Positions 25,125 through 34,182 of a DNA stretch of 64,000 bases are shown piece by piece; the stretch's first letter is position 1; each line of letters starts with the position of its first letter. Under the pieces are notes generated by a model. The model was not told where the DNA came from and did not search any database. It worked only from the letters and a program-made list of their open reading frames with translations. The stretch is from positions 28,830-92,829 of the forward strand of contig CAZOOP010000006.1 of assembly GCA_964581465.1 (NCBI GenBank). Direction: 5' to 3'. The position numbers were made by a program, and so were the translations under genes. This DNA is from WJMB01 sp964581465 (GTDB taxonomy: Bacteria > RBG-13-66-14).

Positions 25125-26159
25125 ATGCCCCGACCCACCCCCGCCGCCGACGGCCGCTCCCCCATCGCCCTGGACGTGATGGGCGGCGACAACGCCCCCG
25201 GGGCGATCATCGCCGGGGCCGCGCTGGCGCGCAGGGCCGGGGTTGGCGAGCTTATCCTGGTCGGCCACCGCGACGAAGTGACGACGGAACTGCGCCGTCA
25301 GGGCTTGGATCCCGCTGATTGGCGCATCGAGCACGCCGCCCAGGTTGTGGCGATGGACGAGTCGCCGACCTACGCCCTCAAGCGCAAGCGCGACGCCTCG
25401 ATCTCCGTGGCCACGCGCCTGGTAAAGAACGGCGAGGCGGCGGCCCTGGTTTCCGCCGGCTCCACCGGGGCTCAGGTCGTCAGCTCGATCCTCCACCTGG
25501 GCCGCCTGCCCGGTGTCGAACGCCCGGCCATCGCCGTGGCCGTCCCGGCCACCCACGGCTGGAGCGTGCTTATCGACGCCGGGGCCAATGAGCAGAACCG
25601 GGCCAGCCACCTGGTCGGCTTCGCCGTGATGGGCTCGCTCTATCTGGAGACGGCCTTCGACATTGAGAACCCCCGCGTCGGTCTGGTCTCCATCGGCGAG
25701 GAGCCCACCAAGGGCAACGACGTGGTCCGCGAGGCCTACAATCTGCTGGCCGCCAAGTCGGGCATAAACTTCACCGGCATGGTCGAGGGCCGGGGGCTCT
25801 ACACCGGCGGCGCCGACGTGGTGGTCTGCGACGGCTTCGTCGGCAATGTGCTGCTCAAGTTCAGCGAGTCCGCGGCGCGCTGGGTGGCCCACCACCTGCG
25901 CGAGGGTATGCGCCGCCGCCCCCTGGTGACCTTGGGCGGCCTGCTGATGAAGCCGGCCTTCCGTCACTTCAAGCAGGTGGCCGGGGCCTCCTCCATCGGC
26001 GGCGCGCCGCTGCTCGGCGTCCGGGGGATCAGCATCATCGCCCACGGCTCCTCGAACGCCGAGGCGATCATGAACGCCTGCAAGGCCGCCCGACACTTGG
26101 TCGACAGCGAGATCAACCGCCAGATCAGCGAGAAGATGGCCCTGGGCGACGGGGACTGA
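25125..26159 (+). CDS. plsX: Phosphate acyltransferase PlsX
   Basis: A 344-residue protein with the PlsX N-terminal signature ALDVMGGDNAPGAIIAGAAL, then SISVATRLVKNGEAAALVSA (in parts GEAAALVSAGSTGA), IDAGAN, GEEPTKGN and DGFVGNVLLK. It makes acyl phosphate from acyl-ACP for phosphatidic acid synthesis. The start at 25125 (MPRPTPAADGR) leaves a short extension before the conserved region; no strong ribosome site is seen, so a start further upstream in frame cannot be excluded. It lies 113 bases after rpmF and ahead of fabH. Confidence 0.95.
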   Translation: MPRPTPAADGRSPIALDVMGGDNAPGAIIAGAALARRAGVGELILVGHRDEVTTELRRQGLDPADWRIEHAAQVVAMDESPTYALKRKRDASISVATRLVKNGEAAALVSAGSTGAQVVSSILHLGRLPGVERPAIAVAVPATHGWSVLIDAGANEQNRASHLVGFAVMGSLYLETAFDIENPRVGLVSIGEEPTKGNDVVREAYNLLAAKSGINFTGMVEGRGLYTGGADVVVCDGFVGNVLLKFSESAARWVAHHLREGMRRRPLVTLGGLLMKPAFRHFKQVAGASSIGGAPLLGVRGISIIAHGSSNAEAIMNACKAARHLVDSEINRQISEKMALGDGD

Positions 26160-26312
26160 TCAGGCGCAGCCCGCGGCCGGTCGCTCCGGGGCCGTCTGTA
26201 CAACTCGCGAGGCTGTCCCCGCGGCACTTGACCTTACTTTACAGCTATCGGCATTCGACGCCAAGACGACACGCCATCGGAAAACGAGCCCGTGCCCCAG
26301 AGAGGTGAGATC

Positions 26313-27296
26313 ATGGCCAACGCCGGCATCATCGGAATCGGCTCCTACCTGCCCGAGAAGGTCTTGACCAACAGTGACCTGGAGAAGGTGGTCGACACCT
26401 CGGACGAATGGATCCGCACCCGCACCGGGATGCGCGAGCGGCACATCGCCGCCGAGGATCAGTCCGCCAGCGACCTGGCCTTCATCGCGGCCCAGAGCGC
26501 TCTGGAGACCGCAGGTATCGCCGCCGACCAGCTCGACGCCGTCATCCTGGCCACGGTCTGTCCCGACTACCTCTTCCCCTCGACGGCCTGCGTGCTGCAG
26601 GACAAGCTGGGGGCCAAGAAGGCCGGGGCCTTCGACCTCTCGGCGGGCTGCGCCGGTTTCGCCAGCGCCATGTCCGTGGCCGACGCCTACATCAAGAGTG
26701 GGATGATGGAGAACATCCTGGTGGTCGGCGTCGAGGTGCTCTCGCGCTTCACCAACTGGGAAGACCGCAACACCTGCGTGCTCTTCGGCGACGGCGCCGG
26801 GGCGGCCGTGGTCAGCGCCGTGGACGAGGAGGGCCTGCTGGCCGACTTCATCAAGGCCGACGGTTCCGGCGGACCCTTCCTGATCCAGCCCGCCGGCGGC
26901 TCGGTCAACCCGGCCACCCACGAGACCGTGGACAAGAAGATGCACTACGTCCACATGTCGGGCCAGGACGTCTTCAAGAGCGCGGTGCGGGCGATGGTCG
27001 AGGGCGCCCGGGCGGTGCTCGAGCAGGCCGGTTACCAGAGCGAGGACATCGACCTGCTGGTTCCGCATCAGGCCAACATTCGCATCATCGAGGCCGTGCG
27101 CAAGCGCCTTGAGGTCCCTCCGGAGCGGGCCTTCGTCAACATCGAACGCCAGGCCAACACCTCGGCCGCCACCATCCCCATCTGCCTCGACGAGGCCTAT
27201 CGCTCGGGGCGTCTCAACCGGGGCGATCTGGTCTGCACCACCACCTTCGGCGCCGGTTTCGCCTGGGCGGCGAACCTGCTGCGCTGGATCATCTGA
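26313..27296 (+). CDS. fabH: 3-oxoacyl-ACP synthase III
   Basis: This 327-residue condensing enzyme joins acetyl-CoA (or a branched primer) with malonyl-ACP to start fatty acid synthesis. The catalytic triad is visible as Cys113 (DLSAGCAGF), His252 (VPHQANIRII) and Asn282 (ANTSAATIP), with GIGSYLPEKVLTN at the start and FGDGAGAAVV. The Gly that usually precedes Asn282 is Ala. AGAGGTGAG sits 4-5 bases before ATG 26313. Length is normal. It is followed by a barrel gene that interrupts the usual fabH-fabD pairing. Confidence 0.96.
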   Translation: MANAGIIGIGSYLPEKVLTNSDLEKVVDTSDEWIRTRTGMRERHIAAEDQSASDLAFIAAQSALETAGIAADQLDAVILATVCPDYLFPSTACVLQDKLGAKKAGAFDLSAGCAGFASAMSVADAYIKSGMMENILVVGVEVLSRFTNWEDRNTCVLFGDGAGAAVVSAVDEEGLLADFIKADGSGGPFLIQPAGGSVNPATHETVDKKMHYVHMSGQDVFKSAVRAMVEGARAVLEQAGYQSEDIDLLVPHQANIRIIEAVRKRLEVPPERAFVNIERQANTSAATIPICLDEAYRSGRLNRGDLVCTTTFGAGFAWAANLLRWII

Positions 27297-27375
27297 CACC
27301 GCAACCCCGGGGGATGTATCATATATTGTAGATAGGGGGATCTCCACGGCAGTTCACCCCAGCAAAAGGACCCCC

Positions 27376-27996
27376 ATGCGAATCATGCTTCCGGCCCTGC
27401 TGGCCCTGGCTTTCGTCGTCGGTTCGGCTCAGGCCGAGCCCGTCGAGGCCCGCGACGTCGACCCGCCGACCACCCGGGTCGGCATCCACATCGGCCTGGG
27501 GCTGGGTTACCGCAACGTCTTCAGCGACACCCTGCCCGACGGCGCCGACCAGTCCTGCTGGCTGGGGCGCTTCGAGATCGGTCTCTCCTACGCCAAGCTC
27601 ATCGGCGTCAAGTTCCAGCTCGGCATCGGAACCTTCGACTGGACCATCGAGGAGAACCGCGAGGTGCCCATGGGCCATTACCTGCAGAGCGTGGATCTCT
27701 ACACCCTGATCCCCCTGGGCGAGCGCTGGCGCCTGCGCCCCGCCGCCGGTTACACCTTCTCCTCCAACCTCGTCGACTCCCAGGGCACCGGCTTCGGCGG
27801 CGCCCAGGGCTTTCATCTCCAGTTGGCCGGGGAGTTCCAGCTCAAAGAGGTGCTCTGGCTCAGCGCCGGCGTCGGCTACCACCTCACCGGCGAATACGCT
27901 GATATCGACATCGACGAATCCGAGGTGATCATCCCAGACAGCGTCGACGCCCAACACCTGGACATGTTCTTCCAGATCGTGTTCAGTCTCGAGTAG
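27376..27996 (+). CDS. Small outer-membrane beta-barrel protein
   Basis: The 206-residue product has a signal peptide (MRIMLPALLALAFVVGSAQA) and then alternating aromatic/hydrophobic strands (TRVGIHIGLGLGYRN, ARFEIGLSYAKLIGVKFQLG in part, RLRPAAGYTFSSNL, LWLSAGVGYHLTGEY), ending MFFQIVFSLE with a terminal aromatic-hydrophobic pattern typical of barrels. About eight strands fit an OmpA/OmpW-size barrel. AAAAGGA is 5 bases before the ATG. It lies between fabH and fabD and is probably co-transcribed, but no link to fatty acid synthesis is implied by the sequence. Confidence 0.78.
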   Translation: MRIMLPALLALAFVVGSAQAEPVEARDVDPPTTRVGIHIGLGLGYRNVFSDTLPDGADQSCWLGRFEIGLSYAKLIGVKFQLGIGTFDWTIEENREVPMGHYLQSVDLYTLIPLGERWRLRPAAGYTFSSNLVDSQGTGFGGAQGFHLQLAGEFQLKEVLWLSAGVGYHLTGEYADIDIDESEVIIPDSVDAQHLDMFFQIVFSLE

Positions 27997-28036
27997 CACC
28001 GGTCAATCCCCAACCTCAACCCCACCCACCACCATC

Positions 28037-28975
28037 ATGAAAATCGCCGCGCTCTTTCCCGGTCAGGGCTCCCAGGAGGTCGGCATGGGCCGCAGCCTTT
28101 ACGAAGCGCTGCCCACGGCCCGCCGCCTCTTCGACACCGCCGACGAGGTCCTGGGTTACCCCCTGACCCGACTTATGTTCGAGGGTCCCGCCGAGGAACT
28201 CACCGCCACCGAGAACACCCAGCCCGCCATCTACCTCGCCAGCTACGCCGCCTGGGCCTGTCTGCGCGAAAGGCTGCCCGATCTCGACTGGGACAGCGCC
28301 GCCGGACACTCTCTGGGCGAGTACTCGGCCTACGCCGCCGCCGGAACCCTCAGCTTCGAGGAAGGCCTGCGCTTGGTCCGCCGCCGCGGAGAGTTGATCC
28401 GTGACGCCGCCCGCGATAACCCGGGCACCATGGCCGCCCTGATCGGACTGGACGAGGGAAGGGTCGAAGAGCTGCTGGCCGAACTGCCCGATCCCCGACC
28501 CATAGAGCCGGCCACGATCAACTCTCCGGTGCAGATCGTCGTCGCCGGCAGGCGCGCGGCCCTGGAGGAGTTCGTCGAACGCGCCAAAGAGGCCGGCGCC
28601 AAGCGCGCCGTGGTCCTGGACGTCAGCGGACCCTTCCACACCAGCTTCATCGCCGAGGCCGGACGACGCCTGGCCGATGAGCTGGCCGCCCTGGAGCTCG
28701 GCGAGCCGGCTTTCCCCGTGGCGACCAACGTCACCGGCGCGCCCGCCGCCGACGTCGCGGAGATCAAAAACACCCTGGCCCGCCAGGTGGCCGAACCGGT
28801 GCGCTGGCTGGACTGCGCCCGCTGGCTCACCAATCGCGGCGTCGAGACCGCCGTCGAGTTCGGTCACGGCCGGGTGATCGCCGGACTGATGAAGCGCTCG
28901 GCCAAGGGGCTCAAGGTTCTGAGCCTGGGCGATCCCGAGGGCTTGGAGAAGGCGATCGAATCCCTGACTTCCTAG
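28037..28975 (+). CDS. fabD: Malonyl-CoA:ACP transacylase
   Basis: The 312-residue product shows FPGQGSQEVGMG at residues 7-18, the nucleophile motif GHSLGEY (Ser92), the arginine-bearing LVRRRGELI and GPFHTSF with the catalytic His. It moves malonyl from CoA to ACP in fatty acid synthesis. It starts 40 bases after the barrel gene and completes the plsX-fabH-fabD group. FabG is found separately at 51672, while acpP and fabF are not in the window. Confidence 0.96.
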   Translation: MKIAALFPGQGSQEVGMGRSLYEALPTARRLFDTADEVLGYPLTRLMFEGPAEELTATENTQPAIYLASYAAWACLRERLPDLDWDSAAGHSLGEYSAYAAAGTLSFEEGLRLVRRRGELIRDAARDNPGTMAALIGLDEGRVEELLAELPDPRPIEPATINSPVQIVVAGRRAALEEFVERAKEAGAKRAVVLDVSGPFHTSFIAEAGRRLADELAALELGEPAFPVATNVTGAPAADVAEIKNTLARQVAEPVRWLDCARWLTNRGVETAVEFGHGRVIAGLMKRSAKGLKVLSLGDPEGLEKAIESLTS

Positions 28976-29098
28976 TGTCCGTTCCACCCTGTGTAAAGCT
29001 GCATCGGCGCAACTGATCACGGCGGCACCGGAACCGATGAAAACCTACACGGGAATAATCCTTGTTTTGCAGGTGTGGAGTAATATCTCGGAGGACCC

Positions 29099-30772
29099 AT
29101 GGAAAACCCGGCGGAGAGTAGCATGCGGGTGCGACCGGCGGTGGCCGATTCTCGCACTCCTCGCTACCTGCTGTTGGCCCTGGTGCTGCTCTGGGGAGTC
29201 TGGGCGACGCTGAACTACAACCTCAACGAGGACGCCTTCATATCCCTGCGCTACGTCGAGAACCTCGTCGAGGGCGAGGGGCTGGTCTACAACCCCGGCG
29301 TGCGCGACGAGGCCTATTCGAATCTCTTCTGGATCCTGCTGCTGGCCCTACCGACGCTGCTGGGTGTTCCCGCGGTGGTCTCCGCGCCTGCCCTGGGTAT
29401 CCTCTGCGGGGCGGCGACGATCTACCTGGTCTGGCTTATCGCCAAACGCTTGACGCCTCGTCGACGATGGGCGCCCCTGGCGGCGGCGCTGGTGACGGCG
29501 GCGTTCTATCCGCTGCTCGTCTGGTCGGGCTCGGGCCTGGAAACCCCGCTGTTCACCCTGCTGTTGACCGCGGCCGCCCTGGTGCACCTGCGTCCGAAGA
29601 GCGGTCGCTTCCCCTGGACGGGACTGCTGCTGGGCTTGGCGGCCTGGACCCGGCCCGAGGGTCTGGCCTTCATCGTTGTCTTCGCGTTCCACCATTGGTT
29701 CTACCGGCGTCGCGGCGCGGAAACGGGATCGCGTTTAAGCGATCTATTGGTCGTTTTGGGCCTGGTCGCCGCCCAGTTCCTCTTCCGCCGCTTCTACTAC
29801 GGCCTCTGGTTACCCCTGCCTGCCTATGTCAAGGCCGGCGGCTCTCTGGTCCAGCTCAAATACGGTCTGGGCTACATCCTCTTCTGGCTGCTGGTCCGGG
29901 CGCCGCTGCTATTGGCTCTACCGGCTCTCTGGGGACTCATCAAGCGTTGGCGTCGCCCCGCCGCGGGTCTCTTCACCCTGATGCTCGCCGCCCAGTTCGC
30001 CTTCATCATCTACGCCGGCGGAGACTACATGGCCCATTACCGCTTTTTGGTCCCGGTGATGCCGGCCCTGGTCCTGCTGGCCTTGATCGGCGGCGATGAG
30101 CTGCTGGACCGGATGAAAGGCGAGCGTCCGCGGGCCTGGGCGATGTGGACGCTGACGGCGGCCTTCGTCCTCTGGAGTCAGCTCGGTCACCTCGGAGACT
30201 ACGCACACCGCTTGGCTGCCGAGGAAACACAACTGCACAACTACCCCAAGCAGGTGGTGGGGGCCTACCTGCGGGAGGTCCTGCCCGACGAGGCCGCGCT
30301 GGCCTGCGGATCGGCCGGCGGACTGGCCTATTTCTCGGGCCTGACCCTCTACGACTTCGCCGGTCTGTGCAACGCCGAGGCCGCCCTCAACGGCGAGGTG
30401 CGCCACGAGGGCATGGCGGGGCACCACCTGGCCTATCCGGAGTTGATCGATAAACACGAGCCCTGGCTGGTCTTCATCAATCCCAACGCCGTTGACGCTG
30501 AGAAACTGGGAGACTGGCTGGCCGGCGAGACGGCGACTCCGGGCTACGCCTTCGACGATCTAAGCTTCCCCAACCGGGAGATGCTCGATCACCCGGTGCT
30601 GACCCGGGATTATCGACCGATGTTCGCCCGGGTGGACGCGGGCGATGCAGTCGCTGAGGGTGGAGAACTGTACGTCAGCCTCTACGCCCGACGGGGCGAG
30701 GTCGAGGAGTTCATGAAGAGCGCGGGCGCCGTGCCCGTGGTCCCGCAAACGCCCGTCGAGAGCGCTCAGTAA
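29099..30772 (+). CDS. GT-C-type membrane glycosyltransferase-like protein
   Basis: A 557-residue protein with about nine to ten transmembrane helices up to residue 370 and a soluble C-terminal part. The first loop, NLNEDAFISLRYVENLVEGE, then GLVYNPG and EAYSNLFWILLL, is the arrangement of the GT-C group that includes AftB/LphB-like proteins, in which an acidic pair (here Glu-Asp) near the first helix binds the polyprenyl-phosphate sugar donor. The acceptor is unknown. CGGAGG lies 5 bases before ATG 29099. It shares its general layout with the membrane protein at 1600-3483. Confidence 0.78.
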   Translation: MENPAESSMRVRPAVADSRTPRYLLLALVLLWGVWATLNYNLNEDAFISLRYVENLVEGEGLVYNPGVRDEAYSNLFWILLLALPTLLGVPAVVSAPALGILCGAATIYLVWLIAKRLTPRRRWAPLAAALVTAAFYPLLVWSGSGLETPLFTLLLTAAALVHLRPKSGRFPWTGLLLGLAAWTRPEGLAFIVVFAFHHWFYRRRGAETGSRLSDLLVVLGLVAAQFLFRRFYYGLWLPLPAYVKAGGSLVQLKYGLGYILFWLLVRAPLLLALPALWGLIKRWRRPAAGLFTLMLAAQFAFIIYAGGDYMAHYRFLVPVMPALVLLALIGGDELLDRMKGERPRAWAMWTLTAAFVLWSQLGHLGDYAHRLAAEETQLHNYPKQVVGAYLREVLPDEAALACGSAGGLAYFSGLTLYDFAGLCNAEAALNGEVRHEGMAGHHLAYPELIDKHEPWLVFINPNAVDAEKLGDWLAGETATPGYAFDDLSFPNREMLDHPVLTRDYRPMFARVDAGDAVAEGGELYVSLYARRGEVEEFMKSAGAVPVVPQTPVESAQ

Positions 30773-30798
30773 ACCGCTGGTTTAGCGTCAGTTGCCCG

Positions 30799-30827
30799 TT
30801 GACACTCCCCAGCGCCTTTGCTACACT
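30799..30827 (+). promoter_or_regulatory. Sigma-70-type promoter of the DUF6754-like cluster
   Basis: TTGACA (30799-30804), 17 bases, TACACT (30822-30827) preceded by TTTGC. It leads the six-gene membrane cluster, 88 bases before its first start codon. Confidence 0.7.
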
Positions 30828-30914
30828 GTCAGACATATTCTTGCCTCAAGACGGCGCATCATCATCGTTGTCATGGTTCTATCCATTATCATCCATGTGG
30901 GAAGGGAGTCCGAA

Positions 30915-32120
30915 ATGACCGGTAGAGAGAAAACTCTCGCCACGGCAGCGCTACTCATCGGCCTGCTGTCACCGGTCTCGGTCCTCGCCCAATCCGGCGA
31001 GGAGTACCTCTACCCCTTGGTCGACCTGCCGCCGGCGCAGCCGATGGGTGTCATCGCCGAGGATCATCCCAACGATTCCGGCGAGCAGATCAACCTGAGC
31101 TGGACCCTTTCCATCGATGATCCGCGACGGGGCCGCGGTCGGGGCAATGTGGTCGCCTACCACATCCTGCGCAAACCCGCCGAGGTCGAGGGGGCGGAGT
31201 TCACCCTCATCGATCAGGTCTCCGCCGGCGTGGGTTTCTACAGCGACACGACCTGTGAGCCTGACGAATCCTACATCTACCGCATCGGCGCCAGCAACGG
31301 CAAGTCCATCGGCTACTCCGATCCCACGGTTCCCATCATCTCGGCCTCGCACTTCTTCCACTCCCAGCGCTGGAACGCCCTGATCGGAGTGCTGCTGCTC
31401 TCGGGCCTGTTGATCTACTTCATCTACAGCGCCCGCCAGGGCAAGGAGCTCTTCATCCGGCGCATCGCCGGACTGGATGCCGTGGAAGAGGCCCTGGGCC
31501 GCGCCACGGAGATGGGCAAACCCATCCTCTACGTTTCCGGTCTGTCGCCCATCAACGATGTGGCCACCATCGCTTCGGTCAACATCCTGGGCCAGGTGGC
31601 TCGCAAGGCGGCGGTCTATGAGATTCGTTTGATCGTCCCCTGCTACGATCCCATCGTGATGGCCGTGGAGCGCGAGGTCGTCAAGGAGGCCTATCTCGAT
31701 GTGGGCCGCCCCGACGCCTACAATTCCAACGATGTCTTCTTCGTCACCCAGTCCCAATTCGCCTACGCCGCCGCAGTCAACGGCATCATGATGCGCGAGA
31801 AACCGGCGACGAACTTCTATATGGGCAAGTTCTTCGCCGAGTCGCTGATTCTGGCCGAGACCGGCGCCTCCACCGGCGCGATCCAGATCGCCGGCACCGA
31901 CGCCGTCGTCCAGATCCCCTTCTTCATCACCGCCTGCGACTACTGCATCATGGGCGAGGAGCTTTACGCGGCCAGCGCCTATATGAGCCGCGAACCTCTT
32001 CTTTTGGGTGGCCTGAAGGGCCAGGACTGGGCCAAGTACATCGTCGGCGCCCTGATTCTCATCGGGGTGGTGACCAGCTTCTTCACCACCTGGTTCGCCG
32101 AGTTGTTCAACGTCACCTAG
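30915..32120 (+). CDS. FN3 / DUF6754-like membrane protein, paralogue 1
   Basis: A 401-residue protein: signal peptide (about 1-26), a fibronectin-III-like region (50-140, INLSWTLSID, VVAYHILRKP, YIYRIGASNG), one transmembrane helix at 154-172, a conserved domain from about 180 to 370 and a C-terminal helix at 375-395. The conserved domain (KPILYVSGL, IRLIVPCYDPIVM, LLLGGLKGQDWAKY) I recall as DUF6754, with no known activity. RR and K-rich sequence after the first helix places this domain in the cytoplasm. AAGGGA precedes ATG 30915. The next gene is a close copy. Confidence 0.82.
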   Translation: MTGREKTLATAALLIGLLSPVSVLAQSGEEYLYPLVDLPPAQPMGVIAEDHPNDSGEQINLSWTLSIDDPRRGRGRGNVVAYHILRKPAEVEGAEFTLIDQVSAGVGFYSDTTCEPDESYIYRIGASNGKSIGYSDPTVPIISASHFFHSQRWNALIGVLLLSGLLIYFIYSARQGKELFIRRIAGLDAVEEALGRATEMGKPILYVSGLSPINDVATIASVNILGQVARKAAVYEIRLIVPCYDPIVMAVEREVVKEAYLDVGRPDAYNSNDVFFVTQSQFAYAAAVNGIMMREKPATNFYMGKFFAESLILAETGASTGAIQIAGTDAVVQIPFFITACDYCIMGEELYAASAYMSREPLLLGGLKGQDWAKYIVGALILIGVVTSFFTTWFAELFNVT

Positions 32121-32253
32121 GCTACCTCCGCATCCGGGTTTCAAGTCCGACTACAGGAGAAAGCCGGCGTCGTCACTTGGTTCGCCTTACTAAGCTTGCT
32201 GCAGTGCTACATCTTTCCGGGATATTCGGCAAAACAACTCGAAAAGGAGCGAG

Positions 32254-33459
32254 ATGACCGGTGGAGTGAGAACTCTCGCGGTGGCGCTGGTGGTCGCCGG
32301 CCTGCTGTTACCGGTCGCGGCCTTCGCCCAGACGGGAGAGGAATACCTCTATCCCTTGGTCGACCTGCCGCCGGCGCAGCCGATGAACGTCATCGCCGAG
32401 GATCAGCCCAACGATTCCGGCGAGCAGATCAACCTGAGCTGGACCCTTTCCATCGATGATCCGCGACGGGGCCGCGGTCGGGGCAATGTGGTCGCCTACC
32501 ACATCCTGCGCAAACCCGCCGAGGTCGAGGGAGCGGAGTTCGTGCTCATCGATCAGGTTTTCGCCGGTATGGGGTGGTATTCCGACACCAACTGCGAGCC
32601 CGACACGGCCTACACCTACCGCATCGGCGCCAGCAACGGGACTTCGATCCACTACTCCGATCCCACCGAGCCCGTCGTTTCGGCCTCGCACTTCTTCCAC
32701 TCCCAGCGCTGGAACGCCCTGATCGGGGTTCTGCTGATCTCGGGCCTGTTGGTCTACTTCATCTACAGCGCGCGCAAGGGCAAGGAGCTCTTCATCCGGC
32801 GCATCGCCGGACTGGACGCCGTGGAAGAGGCTCTGGGCCGCGCCACGGAGATGGGCAAGCCGATCCTCTACGTCTCCGGACTGTCATCGATGGCCGACGT
32901 GGCCACCATCGCTTCGGTCAACATCCTGGGACAGGTGGCCCGCAAGGCGGCGATCTACGAGATCCGTCTGATCGTCCCCTGCTACGATCCCATCGTGATG
33001 GCCGTGGAGCGCGAGGTTGTCAAGGAAGCCTACCTCGATGTGGGCCGTCCCGACGCCTACAACTCCAACGACATCTTCTTCGTCACCCAGTCCCAGTTCG
33101 CCTACGCCGCCGCCGTCAACGGCATCATGCTGCGCGAGCGTCCCGCCACCAACTTCTACATGGGGATGTTCTTCGCCGAGTCGCTGATCCTGGCCGAAAC
33201 CGGCGCCTCCACCGGCGCGATCCAGATCGCCGGCACCGACGCCGTCGTCCAGATCCCCTTCTTCATCACCGCCTGCGACTACTGCATCATGGGCGAGGAG
33301 CTTTACGCGGCCAGCGCCTATATGAGCCGCGAACCTCTTCTTTTGGGTGGCCTGAAGGGCCAGGACTGGGCCAAGTACATCGTCGGCGCCCTGATTCTCA
33401 TCGGGGTGGTGACCAGCTTCTTCACCACCTGGTTCGCCGAGTTGTTCACCGTCGGCTAG
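32254..33459 (+). CDS. FN3 / DUF6754-like membrane protein, paralogue 2
   Basis: Also 401 residues, with the same order of signal peptide, FN3-like region, helix, DUF6754-like domain and C-terminal helix as the gene before it. The two proteins are near-identical in the cytoplasmic domain, differing mainly in the signal peptide and at scattered sites in the FN3 part (for example FAGMGWYSDTNC against SAGVGFYSDTTC). Long DNA blocks are identical, notably around 32420-32530 and 33200-33445, more than the rest. AAAAGGAG is 5 bases ahead of ATG 32254. A hetero-oligomer or dosage role is possible but not shown. Confidence 0.82.
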   Translation: MTGGVRTLAVALVVAGLLLPVAAFAQTGEEYLYPLVDLPPAQPMNVIAEDQPNDSGEQINLSWTLSIDDPRRGRGRGNVVAYHILRKPAEVEGAEFVLIDQVFAGMGWYSDTNCEPDTAYTYRIGASNGTSIHYSDPTEPVVSASHFFHSQRWNALIGVLLISGLLVYFIYSARKGKELFIRRIAGLDAVEEALGRATEMGKPILYVSGLSSMADVATIASVNILGQVARKAAIYEIRLIVPCYDPIVMAVEREVVKEAYLDVGRPDAYNSNDIFFVTQSQFAYAAAVNGIMLRERPATNFYMGMFFAESLILAETGASTGAIQIAGTDAVVQIPFFITACDYCIMGEELYAASAYMSREPLLLGGLKGQDWAKYIVGALILIGVVTSFFTTWFAELFTVG

Positions 33460-33554
33460 TGGTGCTGCAACCGTACTCCGCGTTCACACCGAACGCCTCG
33501 CCACCGGCTCCGATCCGATCTGCTGGGAGCCGTGCAGGAGAGAAGGAGAGTTAG

Positions 33555-34163
33555 ATGCGCAGGCAGATACCGCTTGTTATCGTCTTCGTTGTCGGTCTGT
33601 TCGGGGCACTGAGCTACTTCATCATGGAGCCGGTGATCCAGGACCTGCGCGAGCAGATGCTCACCTGGCTGAGAATCATCGCGGCCTTCGCGCTGGGGCT
33701 GGGTATCGCCAGCTTCCTGCGCAACCACGGTCGCCGGATGACTCGCCAGGTGCCGGGATGGGGCTTCAACGTCGTCGCCATCCTGAGTTTTCTCTCGATG
33801 ACCTTCATCGGTCTGGTCTGGGGAATCGAAGAGGGCACGCTTTTCCGCGAGCTCTTCGATAACGCCCAGGTGCCGATGGAGGCCACCATGTTCAGCCTAT
33901 TGGCCTTCTTTATCGCCTCGGCTTCGTTCCGCGCATTCCGCGCCCGCTCCAAGGAGGCCACGCTGCTTTTGGCGGCGGCGGTCATCGTGATGCTGGGGCG
34001 CGTTTTGGATTTCGATTGGCTCTCGGGCATCACCGAGTGGATTCTCGAGGTACCCAACGGCGCCGCTCAGCGCGGCATCATCATCGGCGTCGGTCTGGGT
34101 ATGATCGCCACCGCCCTACGCATCATTCTGGGTATCGAGCGTTCCTACCTGGGTGGTGAATGA
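33555..34163 (+). CDS. Polytopic membrane protein of the DUF6754-like cluster (202 aa)
   Basis: The 202-residue product is mostly membrane: helices at about 5-25, 38-56, 72-92, 110-127, 134-150 and 174-193, with short loops. The first cytoplasmic loop is basic (RNHGRRMTRQVPG). No signal peptide beyond the first helix and no catalytic motif. GAAGGAG precedes ATG 33555. It starts 95 bases after paralogue 2 and 19 bases before the next gene, so it belongs to the same operon. I do not recognise the family. Confidence 0.78.
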   Translation: MRRQIPLVIVFVVGLFGALSYFIMEPVIQDLREQMLTWLRIIAAFALGLGIASFLRNHGRRMTRQVPGWGFNVVAILSFLSMTFIGLVWGIEEGTLFRELFDNAQVPMEATMFSLLAFFIASASFRAFRARSKEATLLLAAAVIVMLGRVLDFDWLSGITEWILEVPNGAAQRGIIIGVGLGMIATALRIILGIERSYLGGE

Positions 34164-34182
34164 TCCCTAGAAGGAGATGCTG

